Positions 13,396 to 25,989 of a DNA stretch of 64,000 nt are shown piece after piece. Origin of the DNA: Pseudomonas fluorescens (GTDB lineage: Bacteria; Pseudomonadota; Gammaproteobacteria; Pseudomonadales; Pseudomonadaceae); the NCBI RefSeq assembly GCF_900636825.1, contig NZ_LR134318.1:1-64000 (forward strand), given 5' to 3'. The position numbers were made by a program, and so were the translations under genes. Every line of letters begins with the position of its first letter. The stretch's first letter is position 1. The notes beneath the pieces are model-generated. The model did no database searches, was not told the origin of the DNA, and worked only from the letters and a program-made list of their open reading frames with translations.

Positions 13396-13953
13396 ATGCC
13401 ACGCTGCTTTTGGTGTACCGAAGATCCGCTGTACATGGCTTATCACGACCAGGAGTGGGGCACGCCGCTACGCGATGCGCAGGGTTTGTTCGAGTTGCTT
13501 TTGCTCGAAGGGTTCCAGGCCGGCCTCTCATGGATCACCGTGTTGCGCAAACGAGAGCGCTATCGTGAGGTGTTGTTCGGCTTCGACGTGCAGCGCGTGG
13601 CGCAGATGAGCGACGCTGAAATCGACGAATTGATGCTCGATCCGGGAATCATCCGTAATCGCCTCAAGCTCAACGCCGCTCGGCGCAATGCCCAGGCCTG
13701 GCTGGCGCTGGAGGATCCGGTGGCGTTGCTCTGGTCGTTCGTGAACGGCCAACCGATCATCAATCATTTCAAGGATCGCAGCGAAGTCCCGGCGATCACC
13801 CCCGAAGCGCTGGCGATGAGCAAGGCACTGAAAAAGGCCGGGTTCACCTTCGTCGGCCCGACCATTTGCTATGCGCTGATGCAAGCCTCGGGCATGGTCA
13901 TGGACCACACTCAGGAATGCGACCGCTACGCGCAGCTCGCCAACGGCGGTTAG
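13396..13953 (+). CDS. tag: DNA-3-methyladenine glycosylase I
   Basis: Tag excises 3-methyladenine from alkylated DNA. The 185-residue protein starts [13 protein letters not shown] and keeps the zinc ligands expected for the family: Cys4, His17 in YHDQEWG, and the C-terminal His and Cys in MDHTQEC. It has the characteristic [13 protein letters not shown] segment. I chose the ATG at 13396 because CTGGAG lies five bases upstream and it gives the conserved start; the open frame begins much earlier but covers antisense glyQ. Confidence 0.95.
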   Translation: MPRCFWCTEDPLYMAYHDQEWGTPLRDAQGLFELLLLEGFQAGLSWITVLRKRERYREVLFGFDVQRVAQMSDAEIDELMLDPGIIRNRLKLNAARRNAQAWLALEDPVALLWSFVNGQPIINHFKDRSEVPAITPEALAMSKALKKAGFTFVGPTICYALMQASGMVMDHTQECDRYAQLANGG

Positions 13954-13993
13954 AATGGCCGCCTCGCGCACCGCACAAGATCAGGAGTGACCT

Positions 13994-14881
13994 GTGGAAA
14001 AGTTTAAAGGCGCCTTGCTGGTAGGCGCTCTGCGGCTGTTTGCCCTGCTGCCATGGCGGGCCGTGCAGGCCGTGGGTTCGGCGATTGGCTGGATCATGTG
14101 GAAAACCCCCAATCGCTCCCGCGACGTGGTGCGAATCAACCTCGCAAAATGCTTCCCCCAGATGGATGCGGCCGAACGCGAGCGTCTGGTCGGGCAGAGC
14201 CTGAAAGACATCGGCAAATCACTGACCGAAAGCGCCTGCGCGTGGATCTGGCCGGCGCAACGTTCGATCGACCTGGTGCGCGAAGTCGAAGGCCTCGATG
14301 TTCTGAAGGACGCGCTGGCCTCGGGCAAAGGCGTGGTCGGCATCACTAGCCACTTGGGCAATTGGGAAGTGCTCAACCATTTCTATTGCAGCCAATGCAA
14401 ACCGATCATTTTCTACCGCCCACCCAAGCTCAAGGCTGTGGATGAATTGCTGCGCAAGCAACGCGTGCAACTGGGCAACAAGGTCGCTGCTTCCACCAAG
14501 GAAGGCATCCTCAGTGTGATCAAGGAAGTGCGCAAAGGTGGTGCAGTGGGCATTCCTGCTGACCCGGAACCGGCCGAATCCGCCGGCATCTTCGTGCCGT
14601 TCTTCGCGACTCAGGCATTGACCAGCAAATTCGTGCCGAACATGCTCGCCGGTGGCAAAGCCGTTGGCGTGTTCCTGCATGCACTGCGCCTGCCCGACGG
14701 TTCCGGCTACAAAGTAATCCTCGAAGCCGCGCCCGAAGCCATGTACAGCACCGACACCGCTGAGTCCTGCGCGGCCATGAGCAAAGTCGTCGAGCGTTAT
14801 GTTGCGGCGTACCCAAGCCAGTACATGTGGAGCATGAAGCGCTTCAAAAAACGTCCGCCGGGCGAAGCGCGCTGGTACTGA
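13994..14881 (+). CDS. lpxL: Lipid A biosynthesis (lauroyl-type) acyltransferase
   Basis: The protein belongs to the LpxL/HtrB family, which adds a secondary acyl chain to lipid A at the inner membrane. It shows an N-terminal hydrophobic anchor, the catalytic HLGNWE (HX4E) at about residue 118, and the conserved NRSRDVVRINL and C-terminal YMWSMKRFKKRP segments. The GTG start has AGGAG upstream. Length is 295 aa. By position it corresponds to PA0011 (HtrB2); acyl length and site cannot be told from sequence. Confidence 0.92.
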   Translation: MEKFKGALLVGALRLFALLPWRAVQAVGSAIGWIMWKTPNRSRDVVRINLAKCFPQMDAAERERLVGQSLKDIGKSLTESACAWIWPAQRSIDLVREVEGLDVLKDALASGKGVVGITSHLGNWEVLNHFYCSQCKPIIFYRPPKLKAVDELLRKQRVQLGNKVAASTKEGILSVIKEVRKGGAVGIPADPEPAESAGIFVPFFATQALTSKFVPNMLAGGKAVGVFLHALRLPDGSGYKVILEAAPEAMYSTDTAESCAAMSKVVERYVAAYPSQYMWSMKRFKKRPPGEARWY

Positions 14882-14897
14882 GAAAGTTGGCACACTC

Positions 14898-14961
14898 TGT
14901 GGATAACTTCGAGGAGCTGCGTAAGGCTGCGATCTTTGATCTTGCCTTGAGGTTATCCACA
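14898..14961. other. Inverted pair of perfect DnaA boxes
   Basis: TGTGGATAA at 14898-14906 and TTATCCACA at 14953-14961 face each other in the gap between the acyltransferase and PilZ genes. Both match the DnaA consensus exactly. Confidence 0.5.
14908..14944. repeat. Degenerate single REP, family A
   Basis: The segment GGAGCTGCGTAAGGCTGCG plus ATCTTTGATCT resembles one arm of the family A doublet with a few changes and no inverted partner. It lies between the two facing DnaA boxes. Confidence 0.55.
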
Positions 14962-14988
14962 GAACCGTTCATCCAAGGGCGCACCAAG

Positions 14989-15228
14989 ATGTCCGAACAC
15001 CGCAAATCCTTCCGCATCAAGATCACCCACGACAGCTTCGGCGAATGTCTTGGGCAGACGCGCAACCTGTCGCCTACCGGGGTGTATGTGCAGCATCCCA
15101 GATTGGCGTCTTTGACCAAGGGCGCGGTGGTCTATGGTCAGGTGCAAGGTTTACCCATGGGGGCGCCGCGCGTGCGTATGGAAGTGATTACCGTGGATGC
15201 CGACGGAATCGGCCTGCGCTATCTATAA
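14989..15228 (+). CDS. PilZ-domain protein
   Basis: This 79-residue protein is a bare PilZ domain. The c-di-GMP motifs are present in recognisable form: a basic N-terminal segment EHRKSFRIKI and RNLSPTGVYVQ matching the (D/N)xSxxG pattern. It corresponds in position to PA0012. The true start is the ATG at 14989; an open frame upstream runs through the acyltransferase tail. The N-terminal arginine motif is less complete than RxxxR, so c-di-GMP binding is likely but not certain. Confidence 0.85.
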   Translation: MSEHRKSFRIKITHDSFGECLGQTRNLSPTGVYVQHPRLASLTKGAVVYGQVQGLPMGAPRVRMEVITVDADGIGLRYL

Positions 15229-15241
15229 AGCTTTAGTGCGC

Positions 15242-15547
15242 CTAACGATCGAGTTTCTTCAGAAACACCGTCATTTCCTTCTCGGCCTGCTTGTCGCCAT
15301 GGGCGCGGGCCGCTTCCAGACCTTGTTCCCAGGCCTGACGTGCGGCGGCTGGATCGCCCAGCGCCAACTGCGCCTTGCCCAGCAGTTTCCACGCCGCTGA
15401 ATACTTCGGATCGAAACCGACGCAACGTTGAAAATGCTCGGCAGCCTTAGCGTTATCGCCCAGATCCAGATAACCCTTGCCCAGGCCGAAGCGCAGCAGA
15501 GCGTTATCCACACCCTTGGCTAGCATTTTTTCCAGGGATTCGAGCAT
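15242..15547 (-). CDS. Small tetratricopeptide-repeat protein
   Basis: The 101-residue protein consists of about two and a half TPR-like helical pairs (LLRFGLGKGYLDLGD, AAWKLLGKAQLALGDPAAA). It has no signal peptide or catalytic motif and is probably a cytoplasmic adaptor. It is convergent with the PilZ gene, 13 bases apart. A perfect DnaA box (15504-15512) lies inside the coding sequence. Function unknown. Confidence 0.8.
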   Translation of the reverse strand: MLESLEKMLAKGVDNALLRFGLGKGYLDLGDNAKAAEHFQRCVGFDPKYSAAWKLLGKAQLALGDPAAARQAWEQGLEAARAHGDKQAEKEMTVFLKKLDR

Positions 15548-15592
15548 TGGTGGATTCCTTTTCGGGTGTGTCAGGGAAGATTTGTGGCGCCG

Positions 15593-15687
15593 CCATCGCT
15601 GGCAAGCCAGCTCCCCCAGAGTTTTGGGTTGTTCACAAATGTGATGTACACCGAAGATCCCTGTGGGAGCTGGCTTGCCAGCGATGA
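15593..15687. repeat. REP doublet, family B, copy 1
   Basis: CATCGCTGGCAAGCCAGCTC and its reverse complement enclose a spacer of about 50 bases. The same family recurs at 22938, 37151, 38004, 42452 and 44446. Confidence 0.9.
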
Positions 15688-15715
15688 GGCCATAACAGAC
15701 ACAGAAAATTCCGGA

Positions 15716-17092
15716 TCAGAAGAAGCTCAAGCCCACGTGGAACAGCTTCTCCACATCGCGAATATGCTTTTTATCCACAAGGAACAGAATCACATGGTCG
15801 CCCGTTTCGATCACCGTATCGTCATGGGCGATGATGACTTTCTCGTTGCGGATCACCGCGCCAATCGTGGTGCCCGGCGGCAGGCCGATCTTCTCGATCG
15901 GCTTGCCAATCACCTTGCTCGATTTCGCGTCGCCGTGAGCAATCGCCTCGATTGCTTCCGCCGCACCGCGGCGCAATGAGTGCACGCTGACGATATCGCC
16001 GCGACGCACGTGGGCCAGCAGCGTGCCGATGGTCGCCAGTTGCGGGCTGATGGCGATGTCGATGTCGCCGCCCTGGATCAGGTCGACGTAGGCCGGGTTG
16101 TTGATGATGGTCATGACCTTCTTCGCCCCCAGCCGTTTGGCCAGCAGCGACGACATGATGTTGGCTTCGTCATCGTTGGTCAGGGCGAGGAAAATATCTG
16201 CGTCGGCGATGTTCTCTTCCAGCAGCAAATCGCGATCCGACGCACTGCCCTGCAATACTACGGTGCTGTCAAGGGTGTCCGAGAGGTAGCGGCAACGCGC
16301 CGGGTTCATCTCGATAATCTTCACCTGATAGCGACTTTCGATGGCTTCGGCCAGACGCTCGCCGATCTGCCCGCCACCGGCAATCACAATGCGCTTGTAG
16401 GTCTCGTCGAGCCGGCGCATTTCGCTCATCACCGCGCGAATGTTCTCACGGGCGGCGATGAAAAAGACTTCGTCATCGGCCTCGATCACCGTATCGCCTT
16501 GCGGCAGGATCGGCCGGTCGCGACGGAAAATCGCCGCGACGCGGGTCTCGACATTCGGCATGTGTTCGCGCAACTGGCGCAGTTGCTGACCGACCAACGG
16601 TCCGCCGTAATAGGCGCGCACCGCGACCAGTTGCGCCGCGCCTTCGGCGAAGTCGATGACCTGCAAGGCGCCGGGATGCTGGATCAAGCGCTTGATGTAA
16701 TTGGTGACCACTTGCTCGGGGCTGATCAAAACGTCGACCGGGATCGCCTCGTTCTGGAACAGCTGTTCTTCCCGAGTCAGATACGACGCCTCGCGGACCC
16801 GGGCAATTTTCGTCGGTGTGTGGAACAGCGTGTGGGCGACCTGGCAGGCGACCATGTTGGTTTCGTCGCTGTTGGTCACCGCCACCAGCATGTCGGCGTC
16901 GTCTGCACCGGCCTGACGCAACACCGTGGGCAGCGAGCCGCGTCCCTGCACGGTGCGGATGTCGAGGCGGTCACCGAGATCGCGCAGGCGCTCGCCGTCG
17001 GTGTCGACCACCGTAATGTCGTTGGCCTCGCTGGCCAAATGCTCGGCCAGCGAACCGCCGACCTGTCCTGCACCGAGGATGATGATTTTCAT
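15716..17092 (-). CDS. trkA: Trk system potassium uptake regulator TrkA
   Basis: TrkA is the cytoplasmic nucleotide-binding ring that gates Trk potassium channels. It has two tandem RCK units, each with a Rossmann motif: [13 protein letters not shown] at residue 7 and [13 protein letters not shown] at about residue 237. Each is followed by a TrkA-C region. Length is 458 aa, as expected. It is 22 bases after rsmB and closes a def/fmt-rsmB-trkA series. A perfect DnaA box lies in its 3' coding end (15771-15779). Confidence 0.96.
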   Translation of the reverse strand: MKIIILGAGQVGGSLAEHLASEANDITVVDTDGERLRDLGDRLDIRTVQGRGSLPTVLRQAGADDADMLVAVTNSDETNMVACQVAHTLFHTPTKIARVREASYLTREEQLFQNEAIPVDVLISPEQVVTNYIKRLIQHPGALQVIDFAEGAAQLVAVRAYYGGPLVGQQLRQLREHMPNVETRVAAIFRRDRPILPQGDTVIEADDEVFFIAARENIRAVMSEMRRLDETYKRIVIAGGGQIGERLAEAIESRYQVKIIEMNPARCRYLSDTLDSTVVLQGSASDRDLLLEENIADADIFLALTNDDEANIMSSLLAKRLGAKKVMTIINNPAYVDLIQGGDIDIAISPQLATIGTLLAHVRRGDIVSVHSLRRGAAEAIEAIAHGDAKSSKVIGKPIEKIGLPPGTTIGAVIRNEKVIIAHDDTVIETGDHVILFLVDKKHIRDVEKLFHVGLSFF

Positions 17093-17114
17093 CCAGTCAC
17101 TCCGTTGAATCCGT

Positions 17115-18425
17115 TTAGCCGCGCGCGGCAGCGATCTTGATCAGCTTGGCGTAGTAGAAGCCGTCATGCCCGCCCTGTTGGGCCAGCAATTGGCGACCAT
17201 GCGGTTGTTTGATCCCGGCCGTGGTGGCCAGGTCCAGTTCGCGGGCGCCGGGGGTGCGTTCGAGGAACGCGGCAATGACTTCGGTGTTCTCGGTCGGCAA
17301 CGTCGAACAGGTTGCGTAAAGCAGGATGCCGCCGACCTCAAGGGTCTTCCACATCGCGTCGAGCAGTTCGCCCTGCAATTGCGCGAGAGCTACGATGTCG
17401 TCGGATTGACGGGTCAGCTTGATGTCCGGATGGCGGCGGATAACGCCAGTGGCCGAGCACGGCGCATCGAGCAGGATGCGCTGGAACGGTTTGCCGTCCC
17501 ACCATTGTTCGGTAGCGCGACCGTCGGCGGCGATCAGTTCAGCATTCAAGCCGAGACGTTCGAGGTTTTCTTTAACTCGCACCAGCCGTTTGGCTTCCAG
17601 GTCCACCGCCACCACGCCGGCCAACCCCGGTTCGGCTTCGAGGATGTGGCACGTCTTGCCGCCCGGCGCGCAGCAGGCGTCTAGCACGCGCTGCCCCGGC
17701 GCCAGATCGAGCAGATCGGCGGCCAGTTGCGCCGCTTCGTCCTGCACACTGATCCAGCCGTCGGCGAAACCCGGCAGGCTGCGCACATCGGCAGCTTCTT
17801 CGAGGATGATGCCGTCGCGGCTGTAGACACACGGCGCGGCAGCAATTCCGGCCTCAGTCAATAACGCCAGGTAAGCATCGCGGCTGTGATGGCGGCGGTT
17901 AACGCGCAAAATCATCGGCGGATGCGCGTTATTCGCTGCGCAGATGGCTTCCCACTGTTCCGGCCAAAAAGCCTTGAGGGATTTCTGCAACCATCGCGGG
18001 TGAGCGGTGCGCACCACCGGATCGCGTTCCAGCTCGGCGAAAATTGCTTCGTGTTCGCGCTGGGCGTTGCGCAGTACCGCGTTGAGCAGACCTTTCGCCC
18101 AGGGTTTTTTCAGTTTGTCCGCGCAGCCGACGGTTTCGCCGATGGCGGCGTGGGCCGGCACGCGGGTGTAAAGCAGTTGGTAAAGACCGACCAGCAGCAA
18201 CGCCTCGACATCAGCGTCGGCGGTTTTGAACGGTTTCTGCAGGAGTTTTTCCGCCAGCGCCGACAGCCGTGGCTGCCAGCGCGCGGTGCCGAACGCCAGA
18301 TCCTGGGTGAAGCCGCGATCACGATCTTCGACTTTGTCCAGTTGCGTCGGCAGGGAGCTGTTCAGCGAAGCCTTGCCGCTGAGCACGGCGGCGAGTGCCT
18401 TGGCGGCGGCCAGACGCGGATTCAT
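17115..18425 (-). CDS. rsmB: 16S rRNA (cytosine-967-C5)-methyltransferase
   Basis: RsmB methylates C967 of 16S rRNA. The N-terminal 140 residues form the NusB-like RNA-binding domain. The SAM-dependent domain follows, with [14 protein letters not shown] and the two family cysteines in [10 protein letters not shown] and [15 protein letters not shown]. The ATG at 18425 gives the expected 436 aa and overlaps the fmt stop by four bases (ATGA), so translation is coupled. Confidence 0.96.
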   Translation of the reverse strand: MNPRLAAAKALAAVLSGKASLNSSLPTQLDKVEDRDRGFTQDLAFGTARWQPRLSALAEKLLQKPFKTADADVEALLLVGLYQLLYTRVPAHAAIGETVGCADKLKKPWAKGLLNAVLRNAQREHEAIFAELERDPVVRTAHPRWLQKSLKAFWPEQWEAICAANNAHPPMILRVNRRHHSRDAYLALLTEAGIAAAPCVYSRDGIILEEAADVRSLPGFADGWISVQDEAAQLAADLLDLAPGQRVLDACCAPGGKTCHILEAEPGLAGVVAVDLEAKRLVRVKENLERLGLNAELIAADGRATEQWWDGKPFQRILLDAPCSATGVIRRHPDIKLTRQSDDIVALAQLQGELLDAMWKTLEVGGILLYATCSTLPTENTEVIAAFLERTPGARELDLATTAGIKQPHGRQLLAQQGGHDGFYYAKLIKIAAARG

Positions 18426-19381
18426 TGCGCGTCCACCGCTGCGCCGAGCACAGTGCCAACGGCGAATTTCTCGCGACGGCTGTTGAACAGGTCGCTGAAA
18501 TTCAATGCCTTGCCGCCTGGCAATTGCAGGCGAGTCAGGCACAGCGCTTGTTCGCCACAAGCGACGACGAGGCCGTCCTTGCTGGCGCTGAGGATTTCAC
18601 CCGCTGCGCCTGTGCCTTCGGCGACAGTTGCCGCCAGCACTTTCAGCGCTTCGCCGTTGAGCGTGCTGTGGGTGATCGGCCATGGATTGAAGGCGCGCAC
18701 CAGACGTTCCAGTTCAACCGCCGGACGGCTCCAGTCGATGCGTGCTTCGTCTTTGTTGAGTTTGTGCGCATAAGTGGCGAGCGTGTCGTCCTGCACTTCG
18801 CCATCCAGGGTGCCGGCGGCCAGGCCGGCAATCGCTTGCAGCACGGCCGGCGGACCTATCTCGGCCAGGCGGTCATGCAAGGTTCCGCCAGTGTCTTCGG
18901 CGCTGATTGGTGTTGTGACTTTGAGCAGCATCGGGCCGGTGTCGAGGCCGGCTTCCATGCGCATCACGGTCACGCCGCTTTCGGCATCGCCATGTTCGAC
19001 GGCGCGCTGGATCGGCGCCGCACCGCGCCAGCGCGGCAGCAACGACGCGTGACTGTTGATGCAGCCCAGACGGGGAATATCCAGCACCACTTGCGGCAGG
19101 ATCAGGCCGTACGCCACCACCACCATCAAATCCGGCTTCAGCGCCGCCAGTTCCGCTTGAGCCTCGGCGTTACGCAAGGTCGGCGGCTGCAACACCTGGA
19201 TATTATTTTCCAGCGCGAGCTGTTTGACCGGGCTCGGCATCAGTTTTTGCCCACGGCCGGCCGGGCGATCCGGTTGGGTGTACACCGCAACAATCTCGTG
19301 AGGGCTGCTCAGCAGGGCCTTGAGATGTTCGGCGGCGAATTCCGGAGTGCCGGCAAAAACGATGCGCAATGGCTCAGTCAT
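18422..19381 (-). CDS. fmt: Methionyl-tRNA formyltransferase
   Basis: Fmt formylates initiator Met-tRNA. The 319-residue protein starts [16 protein letters not shown] and carries the formyl-transfer motif with Asn, His and Asp ([19 protein letters not shown]). The C-terminal oligonucleotide-binding domain follows from about residue 205. It overlaps rsmB by four bases. A terminator separates it from def. Confidence 0.97.
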   Translation of the reverse strand: MTEPLRIVFAGTPEFAAEHLKALLSSPHEIVAVYTQPDRPAGRGQKLMPSPVKQLALENNIQVLQPPTLRNAEAQAELAALKPDLMVVVAYGLILPQVVLDIPRLGCINSHASLLPRWRGAAPIQRAVEHGDAESGVTVMRMEAGLDTGPMLLKVTTPISAEDTGGTLHDRLAEIGPPAVLQAIAGLAAGTLDGEVQDDTLATYAHKLNKDEARIDWSRPAVELERLVRAFNPWPITHSTLNGEALKVLAATVAEGTGAAGEILSASKDGLVVACGEQALCLTRLQLPGGKALNFSDLFNSRREKFAVGTVLGAAVDAQ

Positions 19382-19395
19382 GAAGAGAGTCTCAT

Positions 19396-19427
19396 AAAAA
19401 GAAAAAGGCTTGCCGCAGCAAGCCTTT
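19396..19427 (-). terminator. Terminator between def and fmt
   Basis: A ten-base-pair stem (19404-19413 with 19418-19427) with a four-base loop is followed on the minus strand by a T-rich run. It lies in the 57-base gap between the def stop and the fmt start. Confidence 0.8.
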
Positions 19428-19438
19428 GAAGGAGGGCA

Positions 19439-19945
19439 TCAAGCGTTCTGGCGGTGGAGCTTTTCCAGCTTCTTCTTGATCCGGTCGCGTTTGAGCGTGG
19501 ACAGGTAATCGACGAACAATTTGCCGTTGAGGTGGTCGCATTCGTGCTGGATGCACACGGCGAGCAGACCCTCGGCGATCAGTTCATAGGGCTTGCCGTC
19601 GCGGTCCAGCGCCTTGATTTTGACCTTCTGCGGGCGATCGACGTTTTCGTAGAAACCCGGTACCGAGAGGCAGCCTTCCTGGTATTGCTCCATTTCATCT
19701 GTCAGCGATTCGAACTCGGGGTTGATGAACACCCGGGGTTCGGTGCGGTCTTCGGAAAGGTCCATCACGACGATACGTTTGTGCACGTTGACCTGGGTCG
19801 CGGCGAGGCCGATGCCGGGCGCTTCATACATTGTTTCAAACATGTCGTCGACCAACTGACGCACTTCGTCGTCCACTACAGCCACAGGTTTGGCAATAGT
19901 GCGCAGACGCGGGTCCGGAAATTCGAGGATGTCTAAAATGGCCAT
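19439..19945 (-). CDS. def: Peptide deformylase
   Basis: Def removes the N-formyl group from nascent proteins. All three family motifs are present: [17 protein letters not shown] and QHECDHLNG, which provide the Cys and two His metal ligands. The start is the ATG at 19945 ([18 protein letters not shown]), giving 168 aa. Transcription diverges from the LysM gene across a 159-base gap. Confidence 0.97.
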   Translation of the reverse strand: MAILDILEFPDPRLRTIAKPVAVVDDEVRQLVDDMFETMYEAPGIGLAATQVNVHKRIVVMDLSEDRTEPRVFINPEFESLTDEMEQYQEGCLSVPGFYENVDRPQKVKIKALDRDGKPYELIAEGLLAVCIQHECDHLNGKLFVDYLSTLKRDRIKKKLEKLHRQNA

Positions 19946-20104
19946 AGGCTTGATTGCTGCACGTGTTGAGTAAAGTCGGGCGATGGCCTGGCAGGTCCGA
20001 AGATGCAGGCTACCGTTGTGAAGCGTAGCTTGTGCATCTGGCTCAAGCGAGCCACGGGGGCTCTGACGGTTCACGCGAACGCACATGATAAAGGGATTCA
20101 CTGC

Positions 20105-21130
20105 ATGAGGAAAACACTACTCGCCCTGCTGCTGTTGGCTTCGGCTGGCGTAGCGCAAGGGCAGGTGCAACTCAGGGACGATTTTCCACAGCAATACACG
20201 GTGGTTTCGGGCGACACCCTTTGGGACATTTCCGGCAAATACCTGCGCGAGCCTTGGCAATGGCCACAGTTGTGGCGGGCCAATCCGCAAATCGAAAACC
20301 CCAACCTGATCTACCCCGGCGACACGCTGACGCTCAGCTATGTCAACGGCCAGCCGCGCCTGACCCTCAATCGCGGCGAGTCGCGCGGCACGATCAAACT
20401 TTCGCCACGGATCCGCACCAGCCCGGTGGCCGAGGCGATTCCGAGCATCCCGCTGAAATCGATCAACAGTTTTCTGCTGAGCAACCGCATCGTCGACAAG
20501 GCCGAGGATTTCGACAAGGCACCGTACATCGTCGCAGGCGATGCCGAACGGGTGCTCAGCGGCACCGGCGACCGCATCTTCGCGCGTGGTCATTTCGATG
20601 CCAATCAACCGGTCTACGGCATTTTCCGCCAAGGCAAGGTTTACACCGATCCTGAGACCAAGGAATTTCTCGGGATCAACGCCGACGACATCGGCGGCGG
20701 CGAGATTGTCGCCACCGAAGGCGATGTGGCCACCCTCGCCCTGCAACGCACCACCCAGGAAGTCCGTCTCGGCGACCGATTGTTCAGCGGCGAAGAACGC
20801 TCGATCAACTCGACATTCATGCCCAGCGCACCGACTTCCCCGATCAACGGCGTGATCATCGACGTGCCACGTGGCGTCACGCAGATCGGCGCGATGGACG
20901 TGGTCACGCTGAACAAAGGCAAACGCGACGGACTCGCCGAAGGCAATGTACTCGTGGTGATGAAAACCGGAGAAACGGTGCGCGACCGGATCACCGGCCA
21001 GCCGCTGAAAATTCCCGACGAACGCGCCGGTCTGCTCATGGTGTTTCGCACCTACGAGAAGCTCAGCTACGGCCTCGTTCTCAACGCATCGCGGTCACTG
21101 GCGGTGCTCGACAAGGTGCGAAATCCGTAA
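20105..21130 (+). CDS. tsaP: LysM-domain secreted protein, TsaP-like
   Basis: A clear signal peptide ([19 protein letters not shown]) is followed by one LysM peptidoglycan-binding domain ([17 protein letters not shown] to IYPGDTLTL, about residues 35-80) and a long beta-rich C-terminal region. The 341-aa length and position between def and dprA match PA0020, which I recall as TsaP, the protein anchoring the type IV pilus secretin to the cell wall. The ATG at 20105 has AAGGGA nine bases upstream. No other pilus genes are in the window. Confidence 0.8.
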   Translation: MRKTLLALLLLASAGVAQGQVQLRDDFPQQYTVVSGDTLWDISGKYLREPWQWPQLWRANPQIENPNLIYPGDTLTLSYVNGQPRLTLNRGESRGTIKLSPRIRTSPVAEAIPSIPLKSINSFLLSNRIVDKAEDFDKAPYIVAGDAERVLSGTGDRIFARGHFDANQPVYGIFRQGKVYTDPETKEFLGINADDIGGGEIVATEGDVATLALQRTTQEVRLGDRLFSGEERSINSTFMPSAPTSPINGVIIDVPRGVTQIGAMDVVTLNKGKRDGLAEGNVLVVMKTGETVRDRITGQPLKIPDERAGLLMVFRTYEKLSYGLVLNASRSLAVLDKVRNP

Positions 21131-21210
21131 GCAAGCTTCACAAGTTACCAACAGAGTTATCCACCGCTTGTTCCGAATGGTTCGGGACTTACAACGATCA
21201 AGGATGATCC

Positions 21211-22311
21211 ATGATGATGCCTGCTTGCACGCCGCTCTCCCCGGCGGAACTGGAGGCGCGCCTGCGCCTGCACCGTTTGCCGGAAATCGGCCCGAAGCGT
21301 TTTTGCAGATTGCTCGAAGCATTTGGCTCGGCCTCAAAAGCCATTAGCGCGCCGGCCACGGCTTGGCGCTCGTTGGGCATGCCTGCCGCCAGTGCCGAAG
21401 CGCGGCGCTGCCCGCAAGTGCGCGATGGCGCCAGCCACGCAATGCGCTGGCTAGAGCGGCCGGAGCACCATTTACTGATGTGGGATCAGCCGGATTATCC
21501 GGCGCTGTTGGCGCAGATTACCGATCCGCCGCCGCTGCTGTTCGTGGCGGGCGATCCACTGATTCTGGAAAATCCGCAACTGGCGATGGTCGGTAGCCGC
21601 CGCGCCTCGCGACCCGGCATGGACACGGCGACGGCGTTCTCGCGCAGCCTGGCCGGGGCGGGTTTTGTCATCACCAGCGGCCTGGCGCTGGGTATCGATG
21701 CCGCCGCGCATCAGGCTGCGCTGGATGTCGGCGGGCTCACGGTAGGCGTGCTTGGCACGGGCCTGGAAAATTTTTATCCACAGCGCAACGGGCGCCTGGC
21801 CGACGCGATGATTGCGTCCGGCAGTGCGGTGCTTTCCGAATTTCCGCTGGATGCCGGGCCGACGGCGAGCAACTTCCCGCGGCGCAACCGCATCATCAGC
21901 GGTTTATCCCTCGGCGTGCTGGTGGTCGAGGCCAGCGTCGCCAGTGGTTCATTGATCACGGCAAGGCTGGCGGCGGAACAGGGCCGCGAGGTTTACGCGA
22001 TTCCAGGCTCCATTCATCACCCCGGTGCACGTGGCTGTCACCAGTTGATCCGCGATGGCGCGGTGCTGGTGGAAACCATTGAGCACATCCTCGAAGCCCT
22101 GCGCGGCTGGCAGCGTTTGCCGCTGTCTGCAGACACACCGAAAAGCGATCACCCATTGCTCGCCCTGCTCCACGCCGCGCCGCATACCAGTGAAGGTCTG
22201 GCCGACAGCAGCGGTTGGCCGTTGCCTAAAGTGCTGGCGGCCCTGACCGAGCTGGAAATGGACGGCAGCGCGGTGTGCGAAAACGGGCGCTGGTTGGCCA
22301 GGAGCCGCTAG
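21211..22311 (+). CDS. dprA: DNA-processing protein DprA
   Basis: DprA binds incoming single-stranded DNA and loads RecA during natural transformation. The Rossmann-like core shows LAMVGSRRAS, SGLALGIDAAAHQ, GVLGTGLENFYP and ITARLAAEQGREVYAIPGS. An N-terminal helical region and a C-terminal winged-helix segment (about residues 290-366) complete it. AAGGA lies upstream of the ATG. A perfect DnaA box (21774-21782) falls inside the gene. Length is 366 aa. Confidence 0.95.
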   Translation: MMMPACTPLSPAELEARLRLHRLPEIGPKRFCRLLEAFGSASKAISAPATAWRSLGMPAASAEARRCPQVRDGASHAMRWLERPEHHLLMWDQPDYPALLAQITDPPPLLFVAGDPLILENPQLAMVGSRRASRPGMDTATAFSRSLAGAGFVITSGLALGIDAAAHQAALDVGGLTVGVLGTGLENFYPQRNGRLADAMIASGSAVLSEFPLDAGPTASNFPRRNRIISGLSLGVLVVEASVASGSLITARLAAEQGREVYAIPGSIHHPGARGCHQLIRDGAVLVETIEHILEALRGWQRLPLSADTPKSDHPLLALLHAAPHTSEGLADSSGWPLPKVLAALTELEMDGSAVCENGRWLARSR

Positions 22312-22365
22312 GTTTTACGAGGAAGATCGGTAAACTGCGCGAAACCTGTTTGCGGAGATTTTTTC

Positions 22366-22923
22366 ATGGTCAACAGTTGGCGTGTGCAACAAGCCGCGCG
22401 AGAGATTCGCGCCGGGGCGGTGATTGCCTATCCAACCGAAGCCGTCTGGGGGCTGGGTTGCGACCCGTGGAACGAAGAAGCGGTGGATCGCCTGCTGGCG
22501 ATCAAGAATCGGTCGGTCAACAAAGGGCTGATTCTGGTCGCCGACAACATTCGCCAGTTCGACTTCCTGTTCGAAGATTTTCCGCAAGAGTGGATTGATC
22601 GCATGGCCAGCACTTGGCCGGGGCCGAACACCTGGCTGGTGCCGCACCAGGGCTTGTTGCCGGAATGGGTCACCGGCGTGCACGACACCGTAGCCTTGCG
22701 GGTCACTGATCATCCGCAGGTGCGTGATTTGTGTTCGATGGTCGGGCCGTTGATCTCGACTTCCGCGAACCCGCAGGGGCGCCCGGCGGCGCGCACGCGG
22801 TTGCGCGTCGAGCAGTATTTCCGGGGGCAGATTGATGTTGTGTTGGGTGGGCAATTGGGCGGGCGCAAAAACCCGAGCCTGATTCGCGATCTGGTGACCG
22901 GCAACGTCGTGCGCCCGGCTTAG
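22366..22923 (+). CDS. tsaC: Threonylcarbamoyl-AMP synthase TsaC
   Basis: TsaC makes the threonylcarbamoyl-AMP used for the t6A37 modification of ANN-decoding tRNAs. The YrdC fold is recognised by [18 protein letters not shown], the [12 protein letters not shown] segment, [10 protein letters not shown] and the [11 protein letters not shown] loop. Length is 185 aa. It follows dprA by 54 bases. Confidence 0.95.
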   Translation: MVNSWRVQQAAREIRAGAVIAYPTEAVWGLGCDPWNEEAVDRLLAIKNRSVNKGLILVADNIRQFDFLFEDFPQEWIDRMASTWPGPNTWLVPHQGLLPEWVTGVHDTVALRVTDHPQVRDLCSMVGPLISTSANPQGRPAARTRLRVEQYFRGQIDVVLGGQLGGRKNPSLIRDLVTGNVVRPA

Positions 22924-22937
22924 AATCGAGTTGCTCC

Positions 22938-23030
22938 CATCGCTGGCAAGCCAGCTCCCACAAGAATCTTCGCTGGACATAGATTTTATGTACAACGCCG
23001 AACCTGTGGGAGCTGGCTTGCCAGCGATGG
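22938..23030. repeat. REP doublet, family B, copy 2
   Basis: CATCGCTGGCAAGCCAGCTC and its inverse, separated by about 50 bases, lie between the convergent tsaC and quinone oxidoreductase genes. Confidence 0.9.
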
Positions 23031-23035
23031 CGTCC

Positions 23036-25076
<2,041 letters not shown>

Positions 25077-25085
25077 GGATTTCTG

Positions 25086-25907
25086 ATGGATCGTTACGTC
25101 GTTTTCGGTAATCCGATCGGCCACAGCAAATCGCCGATGATTCACAAACTGTTCGCCGAACAGACCGGGCAGCGCCTCGACTACAGCACCCTGCTGGCGC
25201 CGCTTGATGATTTCGCCAATTGCGCCACGGCGTTTTTCCATAGCGGTCGCGGCGCCAACGTTACCGTGCCGTTCAAGGAAGACGCTTACCGCTTGGCCAA
25301 CAGCCTGACGCCACGGGCGCAACGTGCCGGTGCGGTGAACACTTTGAGCAAGCAGGCCGATGGTTCGCTGCTTGGTGACAACACCGACGGCGCCGGACTG
25401 GTCCGCGATCTGACGGTGAATGCCGGGTTCAGCCTGACCGGCAAACGCATCCTGTTGCTCGGTGCCGGTGGCGCAGTACGCGGCGCGCTGGAGCCATTGC
25501 TGGCGGAACAACCGGCGTCGGTGATCATCGCCAATCGCACGGTGGACAAAGCCGAGAGGCTGGCCGAGTTGTTCTGCGATCTGGGCCCGGTGTCGGCCAG
25601 TGGTTTTGATTGGCTGAGCGAGTCGGTGGACGTGATCATCAACGCCACCTCGGCCAGCCTCACCGGCGAAGTGCCGCCGATTGCGCCGAGCCTGATCGAA
25701 CCGGGCCGGACGCTGTGCTACGACATGATGTACGGCAAGGAGCCAACGGCGTTCTGTCGCTGGGCCAGCGAGCACGGCGCGGCAGTGGCGATGGATGGCT
25801 TGGGGATGTTGGCGGAGCAGGCGGCTGAGGCGTTCTTTTTGTGGCGGGGGGTGCGGCCTGATACGGCGCCAGTATTGGCCGAGCTACGCCGCCAACTGGC
25901 GGGTTGA
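25086..25907 (+). CDS. aroE: Shikimate dehydrogenase
   Basis: AroE reduces 3-dehydroshikimate with NADPH in aromatic amino acid synthesis. The substrate site is shown by [20 protein letters not shown] (catalytic Lys) and DNTDGAGLV. The cofactor loop is [10 protein letters not shown]. Length is 273 aa. It is probably co-transcribed with hemF. Confidence 0.97.
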   Translation: MDRYVVFGNPIGHSKSPMIHKLFAEQTGQRLDYSTLLAPLDDFANCATAFFHSGRGANVTVPFKEDAYRLANSLTPRAQRAGAVNTLSKQADGSLLGDNTDGAGLVRDLTVNAGFSLTGKRILLLGAGGAVRGALEPLLAEQPASVIIANRTVDKAERLAELFCDLGPVSASGFDWLSESVDVIINATSASLTGEVPPIAPSLIEPGRTLCYDMMYGKEPTAFCRWASEHGAAVAMDGLGMLAEQAAEAFFLWRGVRPDTAPVLAELRRQLAG

Positions 25908-25913
25908 AAATCA

Positions 25914-25989
25914 AAAGATCGCAGCCTGCGGCAGCTCCTACAGGGTGAACACTGATCCCATGTAGGAGCTGCCGAAGGCTGCGATCTTT
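25914..25989. repeat. REP doublet, family A, copy 2
   Basis: Inverted GATCGCAGCCTGCGGCAGC-type arms surround a short spacer between the convergent aroE and sulP genes, reaching the sulP stop codon. Confidence 0.9.

Noticed and set aside
15980..17140. Open frame antisense to trkA
   Set aside because: Typical antisense composition; both TrkA Rossmann units are intact on the other strand.
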